Shown here: piece after piece, positions 34,746-45,960 of the stretch
Layout: each line of letters opens with the position of its first letter
How positions within the stretch are numbered: position 1 is the stretch's first letter
NCBI RefSeq assembly: GCF_028389875.1
Contig: NC_084663.1
Coordinates: forward strand, 95,221,190-95,285,189
Direction of reading: 5' to 3'
From: Rhea pennata
Taxonomy: Eukaryota; Chordata; Aves; Rheiformes; Rheidae
DNA: 64,000 nt
Made by a program: the position numbers and the translations under genes
The notes under the pieces: generated by a model
Database searches by the model: none
Told to the model about the DNA's origin: nothing
Seen by the model: only the letters and a program-made list of their open reading frames with translations

Positions 34746-35127
34746 GGACAATAATTAATTAGTTAAATAATGGGTGGTCACTTGTAACGCTGACACACAT
34801 GCAGGTAATGCTGGATGGAGTGTCATGCCTCCGTGAGGCCATGTGCCTGTGAGCAAGTGCTTCTGTACTAAATTCAGATCCTTCTGCTCTTATGATCCTT
34901 CTGTAATTATAAAATTACAGGTAACAGTTCAATAGCAATCTGGATGTGCTCCAGAGTGGGAAAAACTCCTACTTTGCAACTCCACGAAATTCTGAATTGT
35001 AATGAAAATCTGGACTTCCTCTAGCATCACAGGAAACTTAAGTTATATCTCGACATGCTATTTAAAAAGTGGCTGAGATCCTATAGCATCTTATAAAAAA
35101 CCTCTCCTCTCAATAGGTAACTGAAGC

Positions 35128-35154
35128 AGTATATACTGTATTTTGGTATATACT
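35128..35154. repeat. Short AT-rich inverted repeat
   Basis: AGTATATAC and GTATATACT are reverse complements with a nine-base spacer. Confidence 0.7.
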
Positions 35155-35274
35155 GTTTATAAGTTATCCACACATCTTAAAACTTGGTGTCAAGAAAAAA
35201 TAACCAACGAAGCCTTTTCAGCAGCATTCCTGGCATGTGCCTGCTTTGTAAATGGCTTGAATTTTGAATGGTGA

Positions 35275-35292
35275 TTTTTTTTTTTTTTTTTT
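35275..35292. repeat. Poly(T) tract, 18 bases
   Basis: Uninterrupted T-run in an otherwise unremarkable stretch. Confidence 0.9.
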
Positions 35293-35966
35293 ATTTCGCT
35301 CAGTTTTGTCTGAACACAGCATCCCACTTCACATCTGTTAATTGGACTGGGAACTCTCCAGTGCCCAGGTCCTAGCAAACACTGCAGACTGGAAGTGAGG
35401 ATGACCCAGGATACCAAATCGGTGAACAGCTGAAAGGCACTTGGACAAGACCAGCATGAGGGAGCAAAGCGATGGTAACACTGACGTGTCAGGAAGGATT
35501 AAGAGTCTTTGCATTCAAGGCTGTGATAGTTGACCAAGGATGAGACAATGTTGTCCCCCTGGAATTCAAAGCAAAATCTCTGGTCTGAATGACAAGCTCT
35601 TCCTGATAAAATCCAGAAGTCACTCATCCTTGCTTTAAGGCTTAGCTCTGCAATATCTGTGAAACCTGGTGTATTGGACACGATTAAACCCACGAAGACA
35701 GGGACTGTTCCTCTTCTTCTGCATCTTAGCCCTGGTCCCAATTAAAAATAAAAATTAAAAAACTGCTGCAGCCCCTTTAAGTAAGAAACAGAGCAGATGC
35801 CTCCCCATGCTCTTTTGGTGTGAAATTGTATCTCCAGCCCAACACTTAGCCTGTCTTTATCTTTGGATAAGCTAAGTAAAGATCAAGGCTATTCTTTCCC
35901 AGTATATAACCCTCACTAAAAAATTAAAAGCATTTAGTTGCACCTTCAGGTTATTCTGCTGTTAGG

Positions 35967-36019
35967 TTTTTTCTTTTTTCTTTTTTTCTTTTTTTTTTTT
36001 TTTTTTTTGGGGGGGGGGG
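35967..36019. repeat. Pyrimidine tract ending in T20-G11
   Basis: A CT-rich tract ends in about 20 T (35989-36008) joined directly to 11 G (36009-36019). Such junctions are prone to length error in assemblies. Confidence 0.85.
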
Positions 36020-36142
36020 AAAGGGGTCTGTTATGATTTTTAATGTTGTGCTGCCATCTAGTGAACTCTAAGAAAACTATGGTCTTTATGAAGGTGCCTA
36101 TTAGGAAATATGAGGAACATGTCTATATACTAGTAATCATGA

Positions 36143-36221
36143 ATGCAATGGCTTAAAAGGATTTTTGTTGCCATAAGTACAAATATCTACTTAGAAAACA
36201 AGGTCATGCCACAAGTCAGAG
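36143..36221 (+). pseudogene. Tentative ADGRG7 exon upstream of the GAIN part
   Basis: The frame across 36143-36221 is open and ends in phase 1 at AGAG|GTAAGA. This is the phase needed by the two leading bases of the exon at 37292. The residues NIYLENKVMPQVR have a faint resemblance to the NENLETLEKQVKD part of human ADGRG7. The acceptor is not clear. The similarity is weak enough to be chance. Confidence 0.2.
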
Positions 36222-37004
36222 GTAAGACACAGGCGTTCACAATGTACTGCAGGCACACGCTGCACATGCAGAGGTTTTCCAGTCAAACCAAACACCTCCA
36301 ATTATTAGAAATGCAAAATTCTTTTGTTTTTATGCAATACATTCACCTTTCTTTCTTGTCACTCAGAGATTTAAAAATATTTCATAAGCTAATGGATGAA
36401 TTAATCTTGATTTTGATATTTTCCCAATATTAACAATTTGAGAATAATTCAGTTATTTAAGCTACCCATTGAGTTTATCACTGGATTAGAAAAAGGATAA
36501 CTTTTAAAACCAACTGCTTAGTTGGTCTTCATAACAAAATAAGAAAATTCTCCTCTTAATTAGTGAATTTTCCTTGTCTTTAAGTGTTTATGTTACCTAG
36601 CTATTCCTTCATGTCGCATAGAGATATTTCCTCATCATTTTTTGTGTTTGCATTCTTAAAATATTGCAGACATTTATGCTTTCCCCATTAAGTGATAACT
36701 GGATCCATCTAGAGCTTCAACCAGTTCTCATCAGGGTCTCCACGACCTGAATATTTTATTTCAGTTTTCTACATTTATTCCAATTTGACACTATACATAG
36801 CATACAGAAGTGAGGCTAATGTTCCTGTTGCAGTTGATGAGTACTGTATTGAGAACTAACTTATTCCATATGATATTTCTTAAGTTCCTCTCACAGCTTT
36901 TCAACAAAGGTAGTTCTTCTTCCTTAAGAGATAGAGAATGGTCTACTGAAGCTTAGAGATCCAGAAGTCCAATCAACTAAAGACAAGGCCAGGAGAAAGG
37001 CAAG

Positions 37005-37130
37005 GCCGGGATCTTCTCCGAGATGCACAGGTTTAGGATGAGAGGCAATGGACACAAGTTGCAACATGGGAAATTTCAATTAGATCAGGAAAATTTTCTC
37101 ATCTCCCACAGGTGGTCCCTCCAATAAAAT
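37005..37130 (+). mobile_element. CR1 LINE 3' fragment, sense
   Basis: GAGATGCACAGGTTTAGGAT, then GAGAGGCAATGGACACAAGT and TTGCAACATGGGAAATTTC, followed by AGGAAAATTTTCTCATC, match the CR1 3' coding end (the usual dragging consensus is GATAGGACAAGAGGCAATGG and similar). Only about 125 bp remain. Confidence 0.65.
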
Positions 37131-37291
37131 AAATAGCCTTCCAGCATAAACTCTGTTTGCTTGACATAGACTGAAACAGTTTAGACCACCAGTTACTTTT
37201 CTAACTTGATTTAATGTGAGAATGTTATAAAATCATTGACTGCTTTTCCTTTTCTTGTTTTCTTTCTGCTGAATGGCAATTTTCTAACAAG

Positions 37292-37330
37292 CTGAAACTG
37301 CAGAGTTGAGTAATATTTCAGCTATTGCAG
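37292..37330 (+). pseudogene. ADGRG7: ADGRG7 exon remnant a (GAIN part)
   Basis: Acceptor CTAACAAG and donor GCAG|GTAACA. Reads (A)ETAELSNISAIA, matching human LTAENITSAT. It is 39 bp and ends in phase 1. No lesion. Confidence 0.6.
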
Positions 37331-37403
37331 GTAACACACAGATCCTTACTTCCATGCCAGACCAACTAACCGCAGAGTATTTCCACTGCTGCTAATATTG
37401 CAG

Positions 37404-37444
37404 TGAAGATCCTGAAAAAGCCAAATATTTCAGAAGACCCTCAG
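37404..37444 (+). pseudogene. ADGRG7: ADGRG7 exon remnant b (GAIN part)
   Basis: Acceptor AATATTGCAG and donor CAG|GTGAGA. Reads VKILKKPNISEDPQ against human VVGQIFNTSRNASPEAK. Phase 1 to phase 0. No lesion. Confidence 0.75.
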
Positions 37445-37961
37445 GTGAGACTTGTTAAGACTGAAGTAAGATTTCTAGGGATTCATGATTTGGCTATTGA
37501 TTCTGCCCTCTTCCACAAGCAGAGGGAACACTCTTCAAAGCAGTTCCTAATAACTTTACCAAATAACTCATCAAAATGCATTCATTTGGTTATAAGATAA
37601 GTTATTCACTAGTGGATCTGCATGCATATTTGTGGAATCACTGCTGTTTCCATTCTCAGAGCGGTGTGGAAATTTGTTATCAGCTATTTTAACTCGCATA
37701 TATCTGAAATTCTAATGCTATCATCATTAGATGTTAAGTTCATCATTTAATCTTTACTGTTTAAAGTAATAAAACCAGGCTCAAAGTTTGCATTCTATCA
37801 AATGATATCCTCTACTTTGTTTATTCCAGTGTGTGTAGCTTGAAACAATGTTAATTAAGTGGTCTTCCTGTGCCAATTCACTACGTAGAACATGAGATCA
37901 TTTATTTCTCATTTATTTCAGTTGTTATTGAATATTACCTTTTTTTTCCCACTTGTCTCAG

Positions 37962-38053
37962 GCATCTGTGGCAGTAATGGCTAAAGTGAGTCAACTCCTG
38001 GATGCTAATGAAACAGAATTTAAACACAATAATCTCCTCAATGTTACAGCAAG
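37962..38053 (+). pseudogene. ADGRG7: ADGRG7 exon remnant c (GAIN part)
   Basis: Acceptor CACTTGTCTCAG and donor CAAG|GTGACA. ASVAVMAKVSQLLDANETEF aligns with human KKVAIVTVSQLLDASEDAF, including an exact VSQLLDA. Ends in phase 2. Intact. Confidence 0.9.
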
Positions 38054-38645
38054 GTGACATTAGATTTTGCCATTTTTATTAAATGTAGTGAACTTCATTT
38101 GACCTTCCAGTTCAATGTAGAAGTGGTTTACAAATGAGCCAAAATGCTTTCAGTGGCCATCTCCAGTATGCAATTTAGTTGATTCAGTAGAAATACACCA
38201 AGGGAAATAATTTTGGCTGGACTTTTCTGCTTTGGAAAAAAGAGGAGGATAGGGTATGAGGAGTCGGGGCTTCTGGAGTGAGGTCCTTATTTGGTCATCA
38301 TCTGGCTCCAACAGTTCGGTGAAATCATTTAAGGAGCATGCCACTGACTGTAGACATGTAATAGTTTACAAGGTGGTCCTGCCTGCCAGCTGGGATGCTG
38401 GGAGAACACGCTATTTACAAACACTTACAGGGTTTTCATTTCATTTCAGAGGAGTCAGAAGTATTAGTATAGCATCCAGTGTAGGGAAAGAGAAAGCTCT
38501 CTCTGAAGAATCCCGTATGTTTACATGCATTTGTTAGAAGAAATCTCCCACTTACCTAGTGACCTATTACAATCTGGCATTATGCTGGACTTCACTGTAC
38601 CCCTGCCCCAGCTGCAGCTTAGCCCAAATCCTGACGCCAAAAGTA

Positions 38646-38699
38646 AGATTTCTGGTGACCTCAGAAGTGACCCCAGAAATAAAATTTCTGGTGACCTCA
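38646..38699. repeat. 36-bp direct repeat with an internal near-inverted copy
   Basis: ATTTCTGGTGACCTCA occurs at 38648 and 38684. Between them AGTGACCCCAGAAAT is close to the reverse complement. It lies in an ADGRG7 intron remnant. Confidence 0.8.
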
Positions 38700-38850
38700 T
38701 GTGCAGCTACAGCAAGCTTACAAATTTTCTGCACTCTGCTTCGCACGCTGGAGAACAAAATCAGAGAGGAAGCACAGAAACTGAACCTGTAGCTGCATAT
38801 TGACAAAAAGCAGGAAAGAATGTTTTTTCTTACTCATTATTTCAGTGCAG

Positions 38851-38969
38851 CCTCACAAGAATAATGGAAGAATTTTCTTTGACCAGCAACATCACCCACT
38901 CCAACACTGCAATCCAGTCAGTCCCACTGAAATTAAACCCATCTATGATTCTATTTTCTGCACAGAGAG
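38851..38969 (+). pseudogene. ADGRG7: ADGRG7 exon remnant d (GAIN part)
   Basis: Acceptor TTTCAGTGCAG (the second of two AGs; the first gives the wrong phase) and donor AGAG|GTAAGC. Reads SLTRIMEEFSL, then NTAIQS and ILFSAQRG, against human ALTTLIEQMETYSL, NIAIQS and VRFSVQKG. Intact. Confidence 0.88.
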
Positions 38970-39053
38970 GTAAGCCTGTGTACCTCGCTGGATTTCTGTA
39001 GACAAGGTGGTATGTACCATAAATTCTAATGTATCCACTGATAATTCTTGTAG

Positions 39054-39167
39054 GTACGGGACTGGGATATTTTCAGTCAACAAAACTAGAAATACAAGAA
39101 AATGTCCCTGGCCTTATTGGAGATCTCAATACTGAAGTTCAGATACTGCTCAACATTATATATTACA
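39054..39167 (+). pseudogene. ADGRG7: ADGRG7 exon remnant e (GAIN part)
   Basis: Acceptor ATTCTTGTAG and donor TTACA|GTAAGT. VPGLIGDLNTEVQILLNIIY aligns with human VDGLNPDAQTELQVLLNMTK. Phase 1 to phase 1. Intact. Confidence 0.88.
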
Positions 39168-40419
39168 GTAAGTTCTTTCCTTTACAGAAAACCAGACCTG
39201 GGAAAATTTTGAATGACTATTGTCTGAAAAAAAAATTCTGAGCTGACATAAACAATTACCTCTTGGTTTTTTATACATGCTGGTGTTATACTGTGGTGCA
39301 AGAAATGTATATATCAAATGAGCTAGTTGATCTTATTTATAGATTAATGCTTATATATGTGCAACATGGCCAGAAAGCCTTTGGCATTTGAGAATTTTTC
39401 ATTTATTTTGTTTTTTTAAATTCAGAAGGTAATGAATCTTGAGCCATGTCTCTGTGAATATCAAGATCAAAAGCTACTGCATACACACCTCCCCTGAAAT
39501 CCAAGGGCATCAACCATCTCACCTCAAATTGCCACTACTTTTCCTTGTCAATAGACTGCAAAGGTCACTGTGCTGTGCCTGCCACACACCAGTCAGACAC
39601 CCAGTCACCTACACAGCTTTGGGTCTCTCCTACGGGACATATCACTAAACTGCAAGGAGCTGTAGAAATGCCTGTGCAGCTTTTAAACATGGTGTTGGCA
39701 GCAGTGTTATTAAAATTCTCTGACACTTCTTTTAAGACTGCTTTTGCTGGCTTACAACTTTGACATATTCTAACGGTGATCCTTACTTTTCTTTAAGTAA
39801 ATTATTTTTGAAAGTTTAAGGCTAAATTTCTCAATTTCTCAATGCCAAAGAAATGCTTGCAAGCTATTTTATGAAACTCTGAAGTGAAGCCTTCTGTTAC
39901 GGAGCAGGGACTTGAATGTTGGATCAAATGTGCCTTTTTGCTAGACATTGATCTTGTGTTGTTTCTTTGAAACAACCCATGGAGACTCATCAAATGTTTA
40001 ATTCATGGTTGCTAGTTACACGGTCTTTGTTTCCTGAATGTTCAGTTTTGTCCCTTGTGTCTGATTCGCAAAAGTGCTAATTATGCACAGCTGCAACTAC
40101 AATCCCAGGCAGTTGAGCTTTGATCATGTGCATTTCTATGGCATATTAAAAACTATAGGAATTTCAGGTTGGGTACCTGAAATGAGCAGACTTGTCCTTA
40201 ACCTCTCTGTATAACACTATAATAGTACTAAGCTGTCATTACTGATGGTGTAACTGATCACAATCCTGTGTAAAAACATGTGATCATCTAATTATAGTCT
40301 TTATCATAAAGCCAGTATGTCACAACTCTTCTCTCAAGAGAGACAGATTGAATACATAGTGTATCTTTTCAAAAAATAGATGTATTTAAAATTAAATGAA
40401 CAACTGTGATGTTTTGCAG

Positions 40420-40505
40420 GTATAAATTTACTGTTCTCAATCTCTCTTGATGAAAACAAAAAGTATCAAAGTAAAGCCAAGAATAAAATTAGTTATTTAA
40501 AACAG
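40420..40505 (+). pseudogene. ADGRG7: ADGRG7 exon remnant f (GAIN part), donor lost
   Basis: Acceptor TGTTTTGCAG; the phase fits exon e. FSISLDENKKYQSKAKNKIS aligns with human FVVYQNDKLFQSKTFTAKSD. The expected end CAG is followed by GATTTT rather than GT. Reading on meets TAA at 40524. An AATAAA falls inside the exon at 40482-40487. Confidence 0.82.
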
Positions 40506-42409
40506 GATTTTTGCTTCTTCCTTTAAGCTACAATTAAGACTAGTGATTTAAATCATTAAAAAAATCTCTTTAATTTTGTAGAAGAGTGCCACAAAAGAGA
40601 GTTCAACAGTGGGTCTCAATGGAGGAGCTCGCCAGCATCTTTGAACCTCTGAGTTCCTAGTAACTTGGCCCTGTTACTATTTCTTCTTCAGTGCTATTAA
40701 AATCCTGAGTATTTGGAACATGTGTACATGTCTGGATATAGGATATTATTTTCCTCTCACTATCAGCGTTTTTTCTTCAAGAATCAAGAGAAGGGAAATG
40801 ATTATTTTAACACTTTATCTCAGCAAAAATTGAAGATGAGTCTCCTGAGATTCATGGGAAAAGAAGCTCTTCTCTAGATCTTAAATGGATCCTAAAAAAT
40901 ACCTAACAAAAAATCTGCTGTAAATTCTGTTTGTGTGAAACAGTATAATGTAGGATGCTTGGGAAGCACCAGCCTCTCTGACATCTGTACCTACTTTCCT
41001 GTTTGCCTAGTGACAGTTCATCGGACAATGGAAAAGCTGGTTTTGTCCTGTGTCAAAATGACAAATTCTTCCAGTTGAGGATTTATAAGAGTTGCAGTAG
41101 TTTTTTCTGAATAAATCATGTCTGGCAGCACTGAAGGTGGAAGTATCAGTGGTGTTGAACTAGCCTTCAGCTCAAAGGTAAGTTGTCATAAGAACGACCA
41201 GAGGCTGACCTAGTCCTACTGCTCATCTTCAAAATTTGTAGGAAGAGACTCAAGCAGAGAGGTTTCTTTGGTATGCTCCCTTGATTTCTGGCAGAGAGCA
41301 GCTCAGGGAGCTTGAGGGATGCATACATGACCTTGTAAGTGAAACAGGAAGCATATGTAGATAATGTTGCATGGAAAATATTTTTCAGCTTGTGTATTTA
41401 ACATCTGATAACATGAATGGCAGAGCAGAGCCCAACAAGCTTACCAGGCTGGGGAGCGTTAACTTCTCATAGTATCTCTTAACTCCCTCTTTCCTTAAAA
41501 TCATCATGTATTTTACTTTAGCTTCCTCCCCCAGGAATTTACTGCAGACATTACTGCTTTTTTCAGGAAATGTCCTATGCGATTCCTCACTTGCCTGTAG
41601 TAGCTGGATTTTTAGATGAGCTACACTGATTTTTAGCATATTTCTTCATAAAACAATATGTGCCTTTTTCTTCCAATGCTTAACTCACTTGACAAAGATT
41701 TTTAGGCCCAAACATATGCATATATTAGATCAATAATCATCCTAACGGATCTAAGCAATTAAGTGACCTGAGAAACAAGTGCAATTTGTATGGCTATCAT
41801 TGAAATAAGCCTATAATTATTTTTTTTAATTTCTGCGTTTGGCTGTCATTTTTAACTAAACTGTTTAGTATCGCATATAATGTGGCTTTCCCTATTTACG
41901 TGCACATCTCATAGTGTTCATTGTGTATTAAAATGCAGTTCTAATTGCAGTTACCTACAGAAGTATATTGGTTGAAAAATACAGCATGCAGCTTGATAAG
42001 ATTGTGCTAGCAAAGCTGTGCTGGAGGAGGGGACTGGATGGTTCATAGACTTGGCTGTGGATTTTAAAATTGCTTGCTTCCCAGTTCCAGTGTGGATTCA
42101 GCTCCAGTTGGCAGTAATTTAATGTTACAAGTATCTGAAAGCTGTTGTTTGGCTTATGCACAATTTATTTGGCACTTCCTGAGTGCCTAGTGGACGTGTA
42201 TCTGAACCATAATTATCTGAGTAATTCAAATAAATTGACAATTTTGTTGCAGTCTTGATTGAGAAAGGACCTACAATGTAAGCTCACAAAGCCAAATTAT
42301 GCCATTACTAGTGTTCTTCATAAAGTTTTCTGGATTTGCTGTAAACTGCTCAGTAGGTTCAGTTCTCCTTCCAGAGAATACCTGTCAGCACACACAGTTT
42401 GCTGCTGAG

Positions 42410-42612
42410 TATCTGCTGATACCTCTTCAATCACGTTTTCTCTTTGTAATCCCAGTCCACAGTACAACACATCAGAGCTTCAGCTGCATGATCATGCCTG
42501 TGTCTTTTGGGACTATACCACCAATGACTGGAGTATCACAGGCTGTAAAAAAGAAGGGGACCAACTCTTGAGACTCAGGTGTAACCACACTACTAATTTT
42601 GCTGTCCTGATA
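42410..42612 (+). pseudogene. ADGRG7: ADGRG7 GPS-motif exon remnant
   Basis: In frame from 42412, SPQYNTSELQLHDHACVFWD continues through the second tryptophan (NDWSITGC) to the end (RCNHTTNFAVLI). This is the GPS: two tryptophans, cysteines and the HTT cleavage region, as in human RCRCNHTTNFAVLM. The first cysteine of the CRC pair is replaced by CTC (Leu) at 42574-42576. TGA at 42406 lies just upstream in this frame, and the acceptor at 42397 is out of phase. No GT follows VLI, so the donor is lost. Confidence 0.9.
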
Positions 42613-43669
42613 ATAGAACACCATTCCTTCTTGAACAGGATGAGCCTGGATTTATTTTTTTCCAATTGTTCTTTGATTTATAAGATCAGACTGTCAATAT
42701 ATAAGGGCTTAGGTGTACGTTCACCGAACTTGAAGGCAGAGGCATTTAAGATGACCCCTATGGCCGTTCCCCATGTTCCCCCATGGCCTTTAAGACAACC
42801 TATGGCTGAATTGGCAAACTGGGACATGCAGAAGCTCCCCAGGCTGCTGGAACCTGGTTTCCTTTGACATAAATTCTAGCTAAACCCACCCAACTTTGCA
42901 CCCCAGCAGCAAGGAACTGCTGGCATAATTTATTCCCCTTGCTCAGCTGTGGTAGCCTCTGGCACTGCACGTAAATTGCTGCAGCTGGTTGTTAAATTAA
43001 CGCAAGTCTAAACCCAAAAGTGCCCTGAGACCAACAATACAATAGGCTGGTGCCTGAGTTGGCTCAGCTGTCTATGTGGCACTACTTTATGCTGAGTAAA
43101 CAACTCAAAGCACTCAGCACCTTTACTTATATGTTTATAAAAAGTAATTACTCTGTAAATATTAAGTCCACTATCATTTAGTTTTCTGTATTTTCCTCTT
43201 GTGCAAGACTATTTAGGAATGACTGCCTCTCTGACATTTATTATTCTAGATGTATTTATTTCAACTTCTCCACATGAAACCTTCCCCAGCTAAAATTGCA
43301 TATTGGCCATTGACTTCAGTGGTGCCAGGATTTTGAAATTTCTTTTTAATCTGTCTTCATAGATCAGCATTTCCATATTTCTAATATTTACTTGTTTCTA
43401 GACTTCCTTTTAATGTTATGAGTGACATTTTTGAATAAGATGGCTATATTTGCATAACATTTTCAAATAAGATGACTATATCCTAAGAGATTTCTATCCA
43501 CCTGTACAAAGACAACAGTATTTTCCGTTTCACTGAATACATTTACTTTTTGTTTGCTGCTTTGTTGTCACTGTACAAACATGGACTGGTTTTGATCAGT
43601 AATTCTTTACAACTAGTCCTTACTAGTCAAAATTCAAAATGTACATCAGTAAGAAAAGTTAAAGCTACT

Positions 43670-43830
43670 CTTTCCAATCTGTGTCACCTTACACTTGTTT
43701 ATGAATAATTTAATATGCTACTTTGCTAAATAGTTTATTCACATTGTTAAGTCTCTCTTGGAACTTCTCTAGCCTTGATTGTCCAGAATATTTCTGTGTT
43801 GTCTGAAAATTTTGACAATGGCAAGCAACA
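43670..43830 (-). mobile_element. Ancient CR1/L3-like fragment, antisense
   Basis: The order of CACTTGTTTATGAATAATTT, TTCACATTGTTAAGTCTCTC, TTGGAACTTCTCTAGCC and TCTGAAAATTTTGACA follows an old amniote non-LTR repeat that I recall reading CACTTGTCTATGTTGAAC to TCATCTGCAAATTTTG. It is highly diverged, just before the TM1 exon. Confidence 0.4.
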
Positions 43831-43939
43831 ATCATAACCTTACAAAAACATTTTCATTTCAATGTGCAACTAGAAACACACAATTTTAGAAGGAAAAATA
43901 TGTCTGCTCATCTTATTACTGATGCAAATTTTTTTCTAG

Positions 43940-44051
43940 GCCTTCCAGATCAAATATAATTATGCAAAGCCTTCGGAGTATATCTCTTACGCTGGTATTG
44001 GATTGTCCATGTTGGTCTGGTCATTACCATTTTGTTTCAGATCTTCACTAG
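43940..44051 (+). pseudogene. ADGRG7: ADGRG7 TM1 exon remnant, frameshifted
   Basis: Acceptor TTTTTTTCTAG and donor CTAG|GTAAAA. The first frame reads KYNYAKPSEYISYAGIGLS (human KDYQYPKSLDILSNVGCALS). After 44009 the frame shifts to VGLVITILFQIFTR (human VTGLALTVIFQIVTR). The exon is 112 bp where 113 would keep phase, so one base is missing. Confidence 0.88.
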
Positions 44052-45149
44052 GTAAAACTGAAGATGTAAAATTGTAAATATTTTATGCTGTTAAAATATC
44101 TTGCTCGGTATATAGTTTGAGGGGAAAACAAAACAGTATTGTTTATTAGCAAGTAATAAAAAAAAAGAGCTAATTGTGTAGTTTGAGGATTAAGTATGGC
44201 TTACTAGTTAAAGTTAAGTAATGCCTCAGCCCTGCCACTCACCTGGATGTGATTTTAACTTCTCTGTAACTCTTTGCCTCTTTTAACATGAGGATATTTA
44301 TATATGTGATTATTATTTGAGAAATCCATACTAAAAAATGTTTAGATTTGAGAAGAAGTGATGTAACAGGATAACTAAAAGCTCAGTTTTGTAAAGGGCC
44401 AAGCCTTTTGTATGAAATACTGGGCATGACCACTGACAAGAAAAGTTTTTCCATCGCTCTCATTTGTGTCATGCAAAGCACAGCAATAGGGTATCAGAAG
44501 TACCCCATGAGGAAATATTCCTTCCTCATGATGAATGTTGATGTCTCCTGTGAAGCACACATTTCTCATCAAGGCCTACACTCAACTGAATGTGTCTATT
44601 TAGCTTTTGAGGCCCATCCCAGTCTTATGATCAGGAAAATGTAGACTTGACACTATCATGACTACAGCCCTGCAGGCTGGTCTACCAGTCCCAGAGTGAT
44701 TAGCTCCTGACTGGCAGTGAACTTGCGGAGAGCAATGCTCAAATGCCTCTGCAAATGAAGGGATGCTCTCACGTATAGGCGTTCTGTTGCTGCCAGTCAA
44801 GGTAAGTTCCAGATGGGTTCCTCACATGCCTATGAATTTGAGGTGAGAAGTAGTGATTCAGTGAACTAAACTGCAATGCAAATACTTGGTTAGCATTGCT
44901 GTGCTCTTCCCCAGTGACTTTATTCCTTGCTTGGATAGATAATGCATGGCTCATAAATATGCTTACCACAGCCTGTTCATCATCATCACTCTGTGAATAA
45001 TAATATCTGCTAATGTTTTCTACCTGATAGCGCTTTTAGGCTGGACAGTGGACTTTGCTGGAGCTTGTATGTGCAACTCTACAGTACAACTGCTTTCCAG
45101 CAGAAATTCCAGAAATGTGCAAAACAAAAGGATGACTCTGGAGTGCATA

Positions 45150-45960
45150 GGAACATAAGAGTGTCTGTGCTGGGTCAGACTGAACATCTACCTAGCCAGT
45201 ACAATGAGCAGTTTACAGTAAACGCAGCTGCCTAGAGAAAGTATGTCAGAACCATATGCGGTAACATAGCTCAGGCGAGAAGCGGGGATGAGCCCCTCGG
45301 CTTTAATGCAGCTCCTGAGCAGAGGGAAGGCTCCACATGGGACGTCTTGCAGCTTTTGCTCATAACTTAGCTGTTTTTATAAGATTTTGACCCAAGGTTA
45401 TCCAGCTGCACCATATCAGAGCTGGCTTTGGGTACTGGCAGTCAAACTCCTTTTTGGAGGGAGATTTGCTCAGGGCTGTGACAGAGCATAACAGGAAAAA
45501 TATATGTGCTATTTCTTCCCAATATGCTCCTAAATCTCCAAGCTTTTGCAGTTCAGGGAATTTCTTTGTAGGCCATGATTTCTTTTAATTAGAAAGTCTC
45601 AAAGGAATTTTCTTCTATGAAAAATTGTCTGTTCCACTTTGAAACCATATAAACTTTCAGCATCCACGTTTTTTGGCAACAAGTTCTATAGTTGCAGAAA
45701 GATCTGCCTATTTTGTATAGTTTGAAAATGGCTTCTATTAGCTTCATTCAAAGCATCCTAGTTCTTGTATCAGAAGAGACTGTTCAGCAAATCTGTAGCC
45801 AAAGGTCAGACTTTGCTGACCTATAACACATCTCCCCACATGTCCCATGAGATATCTTTCTTCTAACCAATTACTGATATGCCTGTTATGTTGATGTCTT
45901 CATTTAAGGATAGCCATTCCAGTTCCCTGTGTTATTTCTTAGACTTCTAGCATTCCCATA
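45150..45960 (-). mobile_element. Decayed CR1 LINE tail, antisense
   Basis: TAGGAACATAAGAGTGTCTG then TGCTGGGTCAGACTGAACAT and CTACCTAGCCAGTA is the familiar antisense start of sauropsid CR1 tails (ACATAAGAAC...GGGTCAGACC). GGCAACAAGTTCTATAGTTG and GCATCCTAGTTCTTGTATCA near 45680-45770 match later parts. The middle is poorly preserved. It lies in the intron before the TM2-TM3 exon remnant. Confidence 0.65.

Noticed and set aside
40583-40660. Possible extra ADGRG7 exon after TTAATTTTGTAG
   Set aside because: None of the three frames resembles the expected segment between the GAIN exon f and the GPS exon, and no donor follows.
42299-42571. 90-codon frame overlapping the ADGRG7 GPS exon
   Set aside because: It is the wrong frame. 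The GPS similarity is in the frame that starts its readable part at 42412.
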